From Haematobia irritans (lineage: Eukaryota; Arthropoda; Insecta; Diptera; Muscidae): 64,000 nt of DNA. Shown here piece after piece: positions 1 through 10,620 of the stretch. The stretch's first letter is position 1. Each line of letters begins with the position of its first letter. The notes under the pieces are model-generated. The model saw only the letters and a list, made by a program, of their open reading frames with translations. It searched no databases and was not told the DNA's origin. The position numbers were made by a program, and so were the translations under genes. Where the stretch lies: NCBI RefSeq assembly GCF_050003625.1, contig NC_134399.1, positions 43,044,671 through 43,108,670 of the forward strand, written 5' to 3'.

Positions 1-578
1 CGGACAATATTTAGGAATAGGCCCCATATGGATCGATCTTCAGATTCGACTTGTTCAGCAGTCTGAAATGTGATTGAAAGATGTGCTATTCTATAAATAG
101 ACACGCTTAGTTGTATGTTACGTATACAGCCAAGCAAAAAAACATAAAGAAGACCACACTTGATTGGTGATGAGTTTATGAGATAAATGGCCCGGAAAAT
201 TAAGTATCCTATTTCAAAACTTAAGAACACTTTATGTTTCCTGTCACATAAATCAGATAGAGTAAATATTGAAGAATTCTTGAAAAATTTAGTTGTTTGA
301 CTGTGAATTCAATTATCAGAGAATTTGGATATTTTAGAAAATTTTGTATATTTTAGAAATACAGTAAAACCTCTCAAATATGGACACTCTAAAAACAGGA
401 CACCTCTGAAAATTTGACAGTTATCGCGATAAGTTTACTATATTAACCCGTAAATGCACAGGAATACTGAAAAATATATAATACCCAAATTGGTAAAAAA
501 AATATGCATAAAACATTTTTTTCTAAATGTTTTTTTTTTCTTTTTTGCAAAAATAGTGTTGTGATAAGTTGTTGTTTA
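1..578. other. AT-rich sequence without a recognised gene
   Basis: No coding region or known repeat is recognised. At about 361 a CAGTAAAACCTCTC string follows TA. It resembles the terminal repeat of pogo/Tigger-type transposons, but no partner end was found, so it stays a note. Confidence 0.4.
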
Positions 579-1906
579 ATTTTTTTCTGTCTAGAGTAGG
601 GGATTTTTGTCTAAAAAATACCCTCAATTTCCCTGATAACTGCAAGCAACTCGGTAAACTGAGATACCCCATACTAAATTTCAAGTAAATCATCAGCTAA
701 CGAGGAAGTCCTCCTCCAAAACAAATTTCGACAAAATAAAGTAGCGGATCTTTGTCTAGGCGCTACTCCCAACCTCCCCCGAAAATTTCAAATAAATTGG
801 AGAACGTTTGGATTTTAGCTGGTGCCAAATTTTTTTTCTGTGTAGATTAGGGGGTTTTGTCGAAAGAACTCCCTCCATTTCCCTGATAATTGCAAGCAAC
901 TCGGTAAACTAAAATACCTCATACTAAATTTCAAGTAAATCATCGGCCAAGGGGGAAGTCCTCCTCCAAAAACAAATTTCAACAAAATAAGGTACACCCT
1001 CAAAAAAAATCGCTTCTTTAACATATGTTCCAAACATATTTTGCAGGAAGCACATATATTATTGGATACTGCCGAAACATTAATATGTTTGTTTTATGTG
1101 AACATATAATATGTTTGGAAGCATTTTGAGCCCAAAAATATTATATGCTTGGTAGAATTTTTCCCAAAGACGATTGTGCTCATTGCCTAACATACTCGTA
1201 ATTTTCACTTCCTCGCAATATTTTAGTTCTTGGCACCTTTTTCTGTAATACAAATAATGTTGAAGAAATTATTCACTTTTATACATTTTTTAAATTTTAC
1301 CTTTCGCCTGCACGGAGAATCGAACCGAGGACTATACAGTTTGTAATCCAACAAACTACCCACTGGACTACGTAGCTGTTATAGTCACCAGTAGATAATT
1401 ATCGTTATAAGTTACACTTATATAGCATAGTTTGCAGCGCCCACGAGCCCATGCAAACATAACATTATTTAACAGAAACATACATTTGTTTGCCACGTGG
1501 ACTATCCCGTCAACTCTACCGGTTTCCATCTCTATTTCTTTCTCTATACTCTCTCTGTCGCTTTGAATAAAATATCACAACATATGTATGTTTAGTCGAA
1601 ATTTGTAAATATATATATGTTTGCATTCACACATATGATTTTTATGAAACTTTCATGCCCCAAACATAATATATTCTAACATATTAACATAGATGTCCCA
1701 AACATTTAGTGTTAGTTTAGGAACATACCTTGTTTGCACTTAAATATATTGTGTTTTAAAATTGTGCCCGAAACACATTTTGTTTATATCGAAACATATG
1801 AAAAACATATTTTTCTAAGAGTGTAGCTGATCTTTGTCTAGGCGCCACTCCCAACCTCCCCCGAAAATTTCAAATAAATTGGAGAACGCATGGATTTAAG
1901 CTGAAA
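579..1906. repeat. Tandem duplication of a ~250-bp unit, second unit interrupted
   Basis: Unit 1 (about 579-829) and unit 2 (about 830-994 plus 1826-1906) share the same order of blocks: a TTTTTTCTGTGTAGA-like start, CCCTGATAACTGCAAGCAAC, a GGAAGTCCTCCTCC block, and CTCCCAACCTCCCCCG near the end. Unit 2 is split by an E-family element at 995-1823 and resumes at the expected base. The unit is not recognised as a named element and has no coding frame. Confidence 0.7.
995..1823 (-). mobile_element. E-family element, subfamily E' (copy 1)
   Basis: The element begins CACCCTCAAAA and ends TCTAAGAGTG, giving imperfect CAC...GTG terminal inverted repeats. It is flanked by a TA duplication (993-994, 1824-1825). 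The body carries many AACATAT/ATATGTTTGG motifs in both orientations. An internal segment at about 1311-1385, read on the minus strand, looks like a tRNA: A-box-like TAGTCCAGTGGGTAGTTTG and B-box GGTTCGATTCT. No transposase is present, so it is non-autonomous. Compared with the copy at 29297-30898 it lacks about 790 bp in the middle. Confidence 0.75.
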
Positions 1907-2104
1907 TTAAAACAACAGTTATAGCAATCAGAGAACTTAAGTCCAATTTTTAAAAAGTTCCCCTCAACGACCAGATATCAAATCATCCCGCTACGTTTCC
2001 CGAACTTGTACAAACAAAATTCTTTTTGTATTGTGCAAACATATTATGTTTCACCCTACGCATATCTTATTTAAAGAGCCAAATACCTAATTTCAGTTTT
2101 CTAA

Positions 2105-2550
2105 CCCAGAAAAAAATTTGGAAGTTCTTCCAAAGGCACAACTTTAAAAGCACTTCCAGGAGATGTGCTCCCAATGATGTTCTTTATTTTAACTACACAG
2201 GAAGTTCTTTTCATTCAACTTTTTATAACATGCTTTTTGATATTTTTGACGGTTAATTTTGAGGTCAAACGTTTCCGACAAGCGTTAGAATCCATTACAA
2301 ATTATAAAAAATTATAAAAATTATTTATTGAACAAAATATCAGAGATTTTTTTAATTTACATCCAAAACATTGAAGTCGGATCACACCTAAAGAATTGAT
2401 GGAAATTCAGTGCACCGGCTGTTGAAGTGGGAGACTTCCGTCCTATGACCAGCCCATGTTATATTCATCGCTTCTGCGTCAATTTTGCACCACTTCCGGA
2501 TCCAAAAAGAAAATTTTCATTACTTTTTTGGCGCCGCTTTTTTTGCTGGG
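2105..2550. mobile_element. Short repeat with CCCAG...CTGGG termini
   Basis: The sequence starts CCCAGAAAAAA and ends TTTTTTTGCTGGG, an imperfect inverted terminal repeat. Internal blocks (TTTATTTTAACTACACAGGA, CAAGCGTTAGAATCCATTA, GGAAATTCAGTGCACCGGCT) recur at 14632-16510, and the right end recurs near 22136 and 14450. This recurrence shows a dispersed family. Open frames here are short and not conserved. The superfamily is not determined. Confidence 0.55.
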
Positions 2551-2788
2551 AAGTAATTGTTTGCTTTTAGCAAAATGTCTTAAATATAATTGTGTTAAAA
2601 TACAAATAAAACATATGTTTGTATTCTTTTTATTTATTTTAACTCATTTTACAACCAAGCCCGAATGACCATATACGGTTACAGAGATACTCATCATAAA
2701 CAAAATACATTTAATTTACTTACAAAAAATAAGGACTAAAATCAAGGACTGCAAAAATTGACTTATTGTTAAACCTTAATACTCAGTA

Positions 2789-3078
2789 CACTGTTAAAAA
2801 AAATATGTTTTTCATATGTTCCAATATAAACAAAATGTGTTTCGGGTAGAGTTTTTAAGTGCAAAAATGTAATATAAATGTAAAAAAATGCATTAAATGT
2901 TTGGGACACATATGTTAATATGTTACAATATATTATGTTTGGGACATGAATGTTTCATAATGTAAACATAGTATATAAATTTACAAATTTCGAGTAAACA
3001 TATACATGTTGTGATATTTTATTCAGAGAGCGACAGAGAGATAGGGAGAGTATAGAGAAGGAAATAGAGATGAAAATA
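2789..3078 (+). mobile_element. E'-family fragment
   Basis: It begins CACTGTTAAAAAAAATATG after TA and runs through the AACATAT/ATATGTTTGGGACA-rich end typical of subfamily E', then AGAGAGCGACAGAGAGA. It stops before the tRNA-like segment, so the element is truncated. Confidence 0.6.
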
Positions 3079-3114
3079 TAATTAATATAATTTTTACACA
3101 GAAAAATATGAAAA

Positions 3115-3215
3115 ACAGGCGTTTTCGTCCGTGTAGTCTTTAGGAGATCTTATAAGCAATCCATCGTGGAGAGTACACAAAATTCGGTCTGGTCGAACTT
3201 TTGGTCGTATAGGTT
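3115..3215 (+). mobile_element. Decayed 3' end of a family A HINE
   Basis: GCAATCCATCGTGGAGAGTAC followed by TTCGGTCTGGTCGAAC and GGTCGTATA matches, with substitutions, the 3' subterminal repeat and stem-loop seen intact at 9690-9744 and 20935-20996. Only the end survives. Confidence 0.5.
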
Positions 3216-3737
3216 TCTTCAATTGGTTTTCCGAAAAACCACAACGGTTTATTTATCAGTTAAATGGTTGGACTAATTGTGCTGCCCATGTTGTATAGAT
3301 GTAAAAAGAACATCAATGTGAAATTTCCCCATATCAGCGAATGTTTCTGTCATATTTGTTATAAACCACGTTAAGATAACGTTTTGTTTATGAGTAAGTC
3401 TGACACGGAATTCTGTCTTTGATATAATCAGAATGCAACTCGAGTCACTGCGCCAACCCCAAGCTTTAGCAATGTGAATGCCATCACATTCACAGTACCA
3501 CACGAATTAGAGCAAAAGATAAATTGAGATATAAGAATACTAAAGGGGTTATAAATAAATATTTAACTACAAATTACTACAATATTTATTTACTATTAAG
3601 TTATTGAAAAGTGTAGATCTGGCGGGGGTATGATTCATTTTGGGTCTTATATGCTAATTTCTTATGAAAATTCCATACGAACCATTTTTCACCATCATCT
3701 TCTCACATAACTACAATCCCTTAATCTTATCTTTGTA

Positions 3738-4740
3738 ACATAACGTAAACCACATAGTGGTCAGGGTATCAAAACTTTGATTTGCTAACCATAAATATTG
3801 ATCGACTCAAAATCATCTCCTTAGTCGATTTAGCCCTTTGTCTCCGCCCGTTCGTCCGGCCATATATTTGATGTTCGCAGAATTCCGCTCACATTTATTA
3901 ACCGATCTTGATGAAATTTTGTACACTGTGTTTTTTTGGCACAAGAACGAAAGCTATTGACTTTGGAAATAAATAGAATCAAATTTAGATATAGTTTCCA
4001 TATATATCGCCCGATTTCGACAAATGGGGTCACATTTCGCTTTTTTATTAACCGATCGTCGGTTAATAAGGTAATCTTATTTGCCGTCCTTTATTTCAAC
4101 GATATTGGTTCAGATTTCGAAATAGCTCTCATATATATGTATCGCCCGATTTCCCAAATTTAGGCTTAAAGCCGTTAATTATTAACCGATCTTACTCAAA
4201 GTTTGCAAAACATAATCTTCTATAGGTATAACCTGTAGAGAAATCGGTTCAAATTTAGATATAGCTACCATATATATGTATCCCTTAAGGTTAAAGTGGC
4301 AGCCCGATTAAGTTTCAGGCTCACTTAGACTATTCAGTGCATTGTGATATGTATTATTTCTTAACCGATCTTACTCAAGTTTAGTACAAGGTATGCACCA
4401 GACCTGCAAAAAATATCGAAATCGATTCAGATTTAGATATAGCTCCCAAATATATAACATATATGGCCGATTTTCACAAATTTGGCCACAATTGTCTTAT
4501 TTATTAACCCATATTACTCAAATTTCAAATTTAGATGTATTAGTCGATCCTATTCAGACTTACATATAGCTCTTACATAAATATATTGCCCGATTTTCAC
4601 AACTTTGTATACATTACCAACACTAATTAAGCGATTTTAGATTTTTTTAATAATGGACCTAATATAAGTGGGATACAAGTTCTGTAGGTGTGAAAGCCGG
4701 TAAAGCTCCTAATATTAGGCATTTTTGTTCAGATTGAGTA
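3738..4740 (+). mobile_element. Degenerate family B HINE (DINE-1-like)
   Basis: Repeating blocks of the form TTAACCGATCTTACTCAAATTT ... GATATAGCTCCCATATAT ... CGCCCGATTTTCACAAATTTG occur four or five times at roughly 150-bp spacing. They match, in reverse, the array at 50190-51660. Near 3820-3865, GTCGATTTAGCCC and CGTCCGGCC are what is left of the GATCGACTC and (GTCY)n blocks. Ends are blurred by mutation. Confidence 0.5.
4289..4356 (-). repeat. SINE/LINE shared 3'-tail fragment
   Basis: On the minus strand this reads as the conserved 3' tail TCACAATGCACTGAATAGTC ... GAGCCTGAAACTTAATCGGG ... ending CCTTAA. It is the tail shared by the tRNA-headed SINEs and the LINE in this window. Nothing upstream of the tail is preserved, as expected for a severely 5'-truncated insertion. 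Confidence 0.65.
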
Positions 4741-5369
4741 CTTCTTCAAAGATGATGTAAATCGTAACGTAACTGTAAATGGTGAGCGCAAAAAAAAGTG
4801 ACTCGTTAATTTAAGTAGATTTTTACAATAATTTATTACAAGATTTTTCCAGAGTTTCAGTTCATTTTTCATATCTTCAACGAAAATTAACTACACGAAA
4901 GGAAATTTCACAAATTTTAAGTAACAAAATACTGTGGAAATTTCCTTAAAAATTTTCTTAACTGGTAGTTAAAAATTCTTTTGTCATAGTAACATATAAA
5001 ACTACTTGTGAAATGTAAAGTACTTTCTAAATAATAATTTACTATAAAGTGTTTTTGTATGAGAAAATATTTCTTTACGAAAATGTAACTTGAAAGCGGA
5101 TAGTAATTTCTTGCTGGCAATTCCTATAGTTAATAGTAGTTGGTAGGACATTTCCCAATGTAACATTTTTAGTTCACATGTAATTAAATTTATAGACATT
5201 TTCGTCAAAAGTGGTTAGATACAATTTGATGAAGTTTTTTTTGCTAATTTTAAGTTAGACGTTTCATCGTTCTTAGACTGATATGCATTTACGAGTATTG
5301 TTTTAATAGTAAATTGTGAACAGATGCGATGAACTAATGCAGAGTACAGAGGTCTTTCTCGGCGAAGTG
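4741..5369. other. Unannotated AT-rich DNA
   Basis: No known element, RNA gene or convincing coding frame is seen. The short minus-strand open frames lack any recognisable domain. Confidence 0.4.
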
Positions 5370-6345
5370 CACGGATGAAAAAGACTGTTTTTCATATGTT
5401 TGGATATAAACATTATATGTTTGGAACACAAATTTTTAAACACGATATTTTTGAGTGCAAGCATATAATGTTCATAAACTAGCATAACATGTTTGGGACA
5501 TATATGTTAATATGTTAGAACATATTATGTTTGGGACATAAAATGTTTGTAAATATAATATGCTTGGATGCAAACATATATTAATTTAGAAATAGCCTAT
5601 AAACGTATATGTGTTTAGTAGCTTGGAGCGCTATTTAACAGGGAGCGATATTGAATTAAGTTGGTGGTTGTTGCTTGTTATTACAAAATTAACATTTTAT
5701 TTTTCCTTGGGCAATTGATCAGCTACTTCTTTGATCCTTACAAACTGTGTGGTCCGCTGTTCGAATCCCCGTCCGGCAAAAGGTAAAATTAAAATAAAAA
5801 AATCATACAATTGAATAATTTCTTCTACAATGTTTGTATTACAGAAAAAGGTGCTAAGAACTAAAAAATCTCGTGGAAGTGAGGTAGATGTGGGGGAATA
5901 TACAATTGGGCAGAAACAAAATTTTGAGCATTCAGGTCGAAAACCTATGTTGTTAGCACCTATATTACCTGTTTATTTTCATAATTCATTATGATTGTAA
6001 ATATATAAATAAATAAATAAAATTTTGAGCACAATATTGTTTGGGAGAATTTTTTTTAAGCATATAATATTTTTGGGTGGAAAATGCTTCCAAACATATT
6101 ATATGGTCACATAATAACATATTGTTTTTTGGAAGACAACATTATTGAATTTGGATGCAAAAATACAAAATGTTTGGAACATAGACTAACCGAACATATA
6201 TTGTTTAGACCAATATGCTTTCAAACATATTATATATTGGTAGAGATCAAACATATAAATGTTTGGGCAATACCCACAAATGTATATGCTTGAAGCAAAA
6301 TATGTTTGGGAGTATATGTTACAGAAGCGATTTTTTGTGAGCGTG
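5370..6345 (+). mobile_element. E-family element (copy E1)
   Basis: It begins CACGGATGAAAAAGACTG and ends TTTTTTGTGAGCGTG, flanked by a TG duplication (5368-5369, 6346-6347). Near-identical copies lie at 32095-33072, 33343-34283 and 57119-58088. The body has dense ATATGTTTGG/AACATAT motifs. A tRNA-like segment at about 5710-5782 has B-box-like TGTTCGAATCC followed by CCGTCCGGCA. No transposase is encoded. The CAC start and 2-bp duplication loosely fit a CACTA-type element, but class is uncertain. Confidence 0.75.
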
Positions 6346-6661
6346 TGGAATGTGATTAATGTAGACATGATATTACTTGAATTTTGATTTAGAGTGAGAG
6401 CATGCATTAAGAGTGATGCAATAATGAGAAATGATTGGGCTGGGTATATTGCAGTGTTGCCAGGTTAGGGGTTTTCCCCCCAAATTTAGGGCTTTTTTTC
6501 ACGTTTAGGGGGATTTTTAGGGGTAAAATTTATTTGGGGGATTTTTAGGGGTAAAAAATTATTTCAGACCTTATAAAGTGGAGCAATTCTCAAGCAAATT
6601 CGGAACAATTCTAGAATGAGTTAAGAGAAAAAAGATGCGGAAAGTCAACAAGAAGATCGTA

Positions 6662-6772
6662 AATACAAACAAGTATCCAATAGCATTATTTTCGTTATCT
6701 TTTTTAAACTCTTCTGTTGAAAGGACATTTTTAATATTTGACAAAATTAAAAACAATCGTATTTTAACTTAG
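6662..6772 (+). pseudogene. hAT transposase C-terminal relic
   Basis: An open stretch ending in TAG encodes LNSSVERTFLIFDKIKNNR at its C-terminus. It matches the hAT dimerisation motif (SSxxVERxFSxxxxIKxxxR), which marks the end of hAT transposases. It lies inside hAT1, next to where a C-terminus should be. Everything upstream is deleted, so it is nonfunctional. Confidence 0.6.
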
Positions 6773-8305
6773 CAGCTGAAAGCTTTTTAAGAGTAAGCCC
6801 GTTTTTATACCCTCCATCATAGGATGGGGGTATATTAACTTTGTCATTCCGTTTGTAACACATCGAAATATTGCTCTAAGACCCCATAAAGTATATATAT
6901 TCTGGGTCGTGGTGAAATTCTGAGTCGATCTAAGCATGTCCGTCCGTCCGTCCGTCCGTCTGTTGAAATCACGCTAACTTCCGAACGAAACAAGCTATCG
7001 ACTTGAAACTTGGCACAAGTGGTTGTTATCGATGTAGGTCGGATGGTATTGAAAATGGGCCATATCGGTCCACTTTTACGTATAGCCCCCATATAAAGGG
7101 ACCCTTAGATTTGGCTTGTGGAGCCTCTAACAGAATCATATTTCATCCGATCCGGCTGAAATTTGGTATATGGTGTTGGTATGCGGTCTCTAATAACCAT
7201 GCAAAAATTGGTCCACATCGGTCCATAATTATATATAGCCCCCATATAAACCGATCCCCAGATTTGGCTTGCGGAGCCTAAAAGAGAAGCATATTTCATC
7301 CGATCCGGCTGAAATTTGGTACATGGTGTTGGTATATGGTCTCTAACAACCGTGCAAAAATTGGTCCATATCGGTCCTTAATTATATATAGCCCCCATAT
7401 AAACCGATCCCCAGATTTGGCTTGTGGAGCCTCTAAGAGAAGCATATTTCATCCGATCCGGCTGAAATTTGGTACATGGTGTTGATATATTGTCTTTAAC
7501 AACCATGCAAAAATTGGTCCACATGGTCCATAATTATATATAGCCCCCATATAAACCGATCCCCAGATTTGGCTTGCGGAGCCTCAAAGAGAAGAAAATT
7601 TCATCCAATCCGGCTGAAATTTCGTACATGATGTTGGTATATGGTCTCTAACAACCATGCAAAAATTGGTCCATATCGGTCCTTAATTATATATAGCCCC
7701 CATATAAACCGATCCCCAGATTTGGCTTGTGGAGCCTCTAAGAGAAGCATATTTCATCCGATCCGGCTGAAATTTGGTACATGGTGTTGATATATGATCT
7801 CTAACAACCATGCAAAAATTGGTCCACATCGGTTTATAATTATATATAGCCCCCATATAAACCGATCCCCAGATTTGGCTTGCGGAGCCTCAAAGAGAAG
7901 AAAATTTCATCCGATCCGGCTGAAATTTGGTACATGATGTTGGTATATGGTCTCTAACAACCATGCAAAAATTGGTCCACATCGGTCCATAATTATATAG
8001 ACCCCATATAAACCGATCTCCAGATTTGGCTTGCGAAGCCTCAAAGAGAAGCAAATGGCATCCGATCCGGCTGAAATTTGGTACATGGTATTGGTATATA
8101 GTCTCTAACAACCGTGCAAAAATTGGTCCACATCGGCTCATAATTATATATAGCCTCCATATAAACCGATCCCCAGATTTGGCTTGCGAAGTCTCCAAGA
8201 GAAGCAAATTTCATCCAATCCGGTTGTAATTTGGAACATGGTGTTAGTATATGATCTTTAACAACAGTGGCAGAATTGGTCCATATCGGTCCATAATTAT
8301 ATATA

Positions 8306-8879
8306 CAGGGTTGGCCTGTCAAAAACTGTGACTTTTGCGACATACATTTGCGACGGTATAATACGTATGTCGCAAAAGTCGTAAACCTACTGTAGAAAAC
8401 CAAATTTTGAATAGAAGAAATCCTGAACATTTTTTGATTTAGTTTGACAGCATTCGCTGTGAGTTTCTGCAGAAATTTGTGAAAGTTTTCCCGTGGTCAA
8501 GCCTATTTTCTTAGGTGGTATCGAAATTCCCGTTGGTGAGTTTGCAAAATACCTTGGGGTTATATTGGACAGGAGACTGAACTTAAAGCTAAGAAAGGAC
8601 GAGAAAATCCACGGTTACCCCGTACTCGTGCAAAAGGCAATAGGGAAAATGTGGGGACTAAAACCGAAAATTGTGAACATTCCTAAGAATTGAAACTTCT
8701 TCGCACATAACATCGTTTTGGATATCATCGAATTCGCTGCCTAGCTGACGCGACTAAAGTATTTTCAGTTTGCGACTTTTGTTACTTTTTCTACATTTAC
8801 GACGCGTATGTGACGTTTACGTCGTTTACAACTTTGCGACAGTCGCAAACCTAAAAAAGTTTGATACAGACCATCTCTG
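8306..8879. mobile_element. Small hAT-like element carrying a LINE fragment
   Basis: The left end CAGGGTTGGCCTGTCAAAAA and the right end GTTTGATACAGACCATCTCTG are imperfect inverted repeats. Both flanks are the same 8 bp, TATATATA (8298-8305 and 8880-8887), and the HINE unit continues after the duplication. Subterminal TTGCGAC motifs recur in both orientations on each side. No transposase is present. The centre holds a reverse-transcriptase fragment (8493-8693). Confidence 0.75.
8493..8693 (+). pseudogene. LINE reverse-transcriptase fragment inside a hAT element
   Basis: The frame encodes GEFAKYLGVILDRRLNLK and later KAIGKMWGLKPKIV, the C-terminal palm/thumb edge of an I-group non-LTR reverse transcriptase. 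It is homologous to the minus-strand stretch at about 34290-34490. It covers about 60 codons and has no LINE tail, so it was probably carried in with the hAT element. It is not a functional gene. Confidence 0.7.
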
Positions 8880-9049
8880 TATATATAGCCCCCATATAAA
8901 ACGTTCTCCAGATTTGACCTCCGGAACCTCTTGGAGGAGCAAAATTCATCCGATCCGGTTCAAATTAGGCACGTGGTGTTAGTATATGGTCGCTAACAAC
9001 CATACCAAAATTGGTCCATATCGGTTCATAATCATGGTTGCCACTAGAG

Positions 9050-9500
9050 CCAAAAATAATCTACCAAAATTTTATTTCTATAGAAAACTTTGTCAAAATT
9101 TTATTTCTAGAGAAAATTTTATTAAAATTATATTCGGTTCATAATAAAATTTTCATCACTGTCAGAATTTCATTTCTATAGAAAATTTTGTCAAAATTTT
9201 ATTTCTATAGAAAATTTTGTTCAAATTTTATTCGGTTCATAATCATGGTTGCCACTAGAGCCAAAAATAATCTACCAAGATTTTATTTCTATAGAAAATT
9301 TTGTCAAAAGTTTATTTCTATAGAAAATGTTGTTAAAATTTAATTTCTGTAGAAATTTTTTGTCAAAATTTTCTTTCTATAGAAAATTTTGTCAAAATTT
9401 TTATTTCTATAGAAAATTTTGTGAAAATTTTATTTCTGTAGAAAATTTTGTTAAAATTTTATTTCTGTAGAAAATTTTGTAAAAATTTTATGTCTACTTT
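9050..9500 (+). repeat. 29-bp minisatellite in HINE A1
   Basis: Degenerate units of about 29 bp centre on the palindrome TTTCTATAGAAA with an AAATTTTGTCAAAATTTTAT spacer. The same minisatellite occupies the equivalent position in the other long family A copies (10870-11160, 15610-16010, 20340-20750, 23070-23560, 46855-47160). It also occurs outside HINEs at 21530-21640, 49085-49280 and 62325-62700. Confidence 0.8.
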
Positions 9501-10148
9501 GTCAAACTGAATTATATACGTATTGGATCGATCTTTTTTGATTTAATATATACCACGTATGGACTTACATACAATTTAGAAGATGGTGTTAGGAGGTTTT
9601 AAGATACCTTGCCATCGGCAAGCGTTACCGCAACTTAAGTAATTCGATTCTGGATGGCAGTGTTTAGAAGAAGTTTCTACGCAATCCATGATGGAGGGTA
9701 CATAAGCTTCGGCCTGGCCGAACTTACGGCCGTATATACTTGTTTAAATTGATACACATATTGTATTATTGCATCCATAGAAAAAATAATTTCCTCAGGG
9801 ATGAAATTTTAAACAAACGAAAATCTCTTTTGTTTTAAAGTATTTTCTTAAATAGCAAATTTTAATTTTTTATTTACTTCAAACGAAAAAAAAATTAGCA
9901 TCAAACGAAAACTTAGTTTTTCTAAAATTTCGTTTCTCAGGAAAGAACTCTTCTTTCAGGTTATATATTTGAGTTAAATTTAATTTTTAAAGTGTATAAC
10001 TACAGGATTTTTTTCACGTAATTTTGGGACCACTTTTTGTACTTTTATATTCTGAAAATTTTTAGGGGTTTTTGAAAAAAGCTTAGACCAATTTAGGTTT
10101 TTTTCTTAAGATTTGGGGGGAAGAATCAAAAATCACCTGCCAACACTG

Positions 10149-10439
10149 GTATGTTGTGTATATAAAAGCGTGTTTTTTTATTTTTGTTTTTAAGTGGGTA
10201 GTGTGTGTGTGTTTGTTATTCGCGGATGGTTTATTTTACGGATGAGGTGTTGTTTTCAATGAAGGCACATGTGTTCTTGTTGTTGTAGGAATGTTTTAAT
10301 TTTGCTTGGTTTTGTTTGGCATGCTTGGTTTTGTATAGTTGGCGTTGGCGTGGGCTGTTGCATCTTTTTAAGAGGTATGTAACAAGGGAATATAAATGTA
10401 TGGAATATGTAGGTTTTTTGAGACATATATTGTTGTTTG
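10149..10439. other. Low-complexity GT-rich DNA without a recognised feature
   Basis: T/G-rich sequence including a short GT microsatellite at about 10200-10212. No repeat family, RNA gene or coding region is recognised. This may be one of the few stretches of ancestral host DNA. Confidence 0.35.
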
Positions 10440-10620
10440 TTTATTAAACCTTTTAAATGAAAGTTATTAATATTTTAGCGATGAGATGTACGATTGCGAA
10501 GTGATGATCGGTAGCTTAGAAGAAAGTTATTAAAAATGTTCAATATTTAGGAAAAAATGCTGAAATGGAAAGTATATATGTATGTATATAGAAATTTAAT
10601 TTTTATTATTCAATATAAAA
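10440..10620. repeat. D-family repeat, left part
   Basis: The blocks ATTAATATTTTAGCGATGAG, GATCGGTAGCTTAGAAGAA and ATGTTCAATATTTAGGAAAA recur at 28800-28920. In both places the sequence runs towards an array of ATTTCAGAGTAACC-type units. HINE A2 is inserted at its right edge. Confidence 0.6.

Larger units (their letters stand above)
6806..9744 (+). mobile_element. Family A HINE (DINE-1-like non-autonomous Helentron), copy A1
   Basis: The 5' end is a hairpin, TATACCCTCCATCATAGG then ATGGGGGTAT. It is followed by TATATATTCTGGGTCGTGG, GAGTCGATCTAAGCATG and (GTCC)n. These match the block order of Drosophila DINE-1/INE-1. Then come about eight tandem units of 151-153 bp (GATTTGGCTTGCGGAGCC ... 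ATATAGCCCCCATATAAACC), from about 7108 to 9030. A 29-bp minisatellite follows (9050-9500). The 3' end has CCATGATGGAGGGTACAT, the inverted partner of the 5' end, and a TTCGGCCTGGCCGAA stem-loop, ending TATATACTTGTT. A small hAT element is nested at 8306-8879. Confidence 0.8.
6452..10148 (+). mobile_element. hAT transposon relic (outer element, hAT1)
   Basis: The left end CAGTGTTGCCAGGTTAG and the right end CACCTGCCAACACTG form an inverted terminal repeat typical of hAT elements. The flanks GTATATTG (6444-6451) and GTATGTTG (10149-10156) are an 8-bp target duplication with one mismatch. Close inside both ends are G-rich/C-rich blocks (TTCCCCCCAAATTTAGG on the left, TTTGGGGGGAAGAATC on the right). 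Only the last codons of a transposase remain. A family A HINE occupies most of the interior. Confidence 0.75.

Noticed and set aside
5710..5782. Possible tRNA gene
   Set aside because: The B box is good, but the acceptor and D arms do not pair. The same segment recurs in every E element, so it is part of the repeat.
9050..9500. Regular ~29-bp repeats resembling a CRISPR array
   Set aside because: Units are degenerate and directly tandem with no unique spacers, inside eukaryotic mobile elements.
6806..9744. Satellite DNA array as an independent locus
   Set aside because: The 153-bp units are always bounded by the same HINE ends, so the array moves as part of the element.
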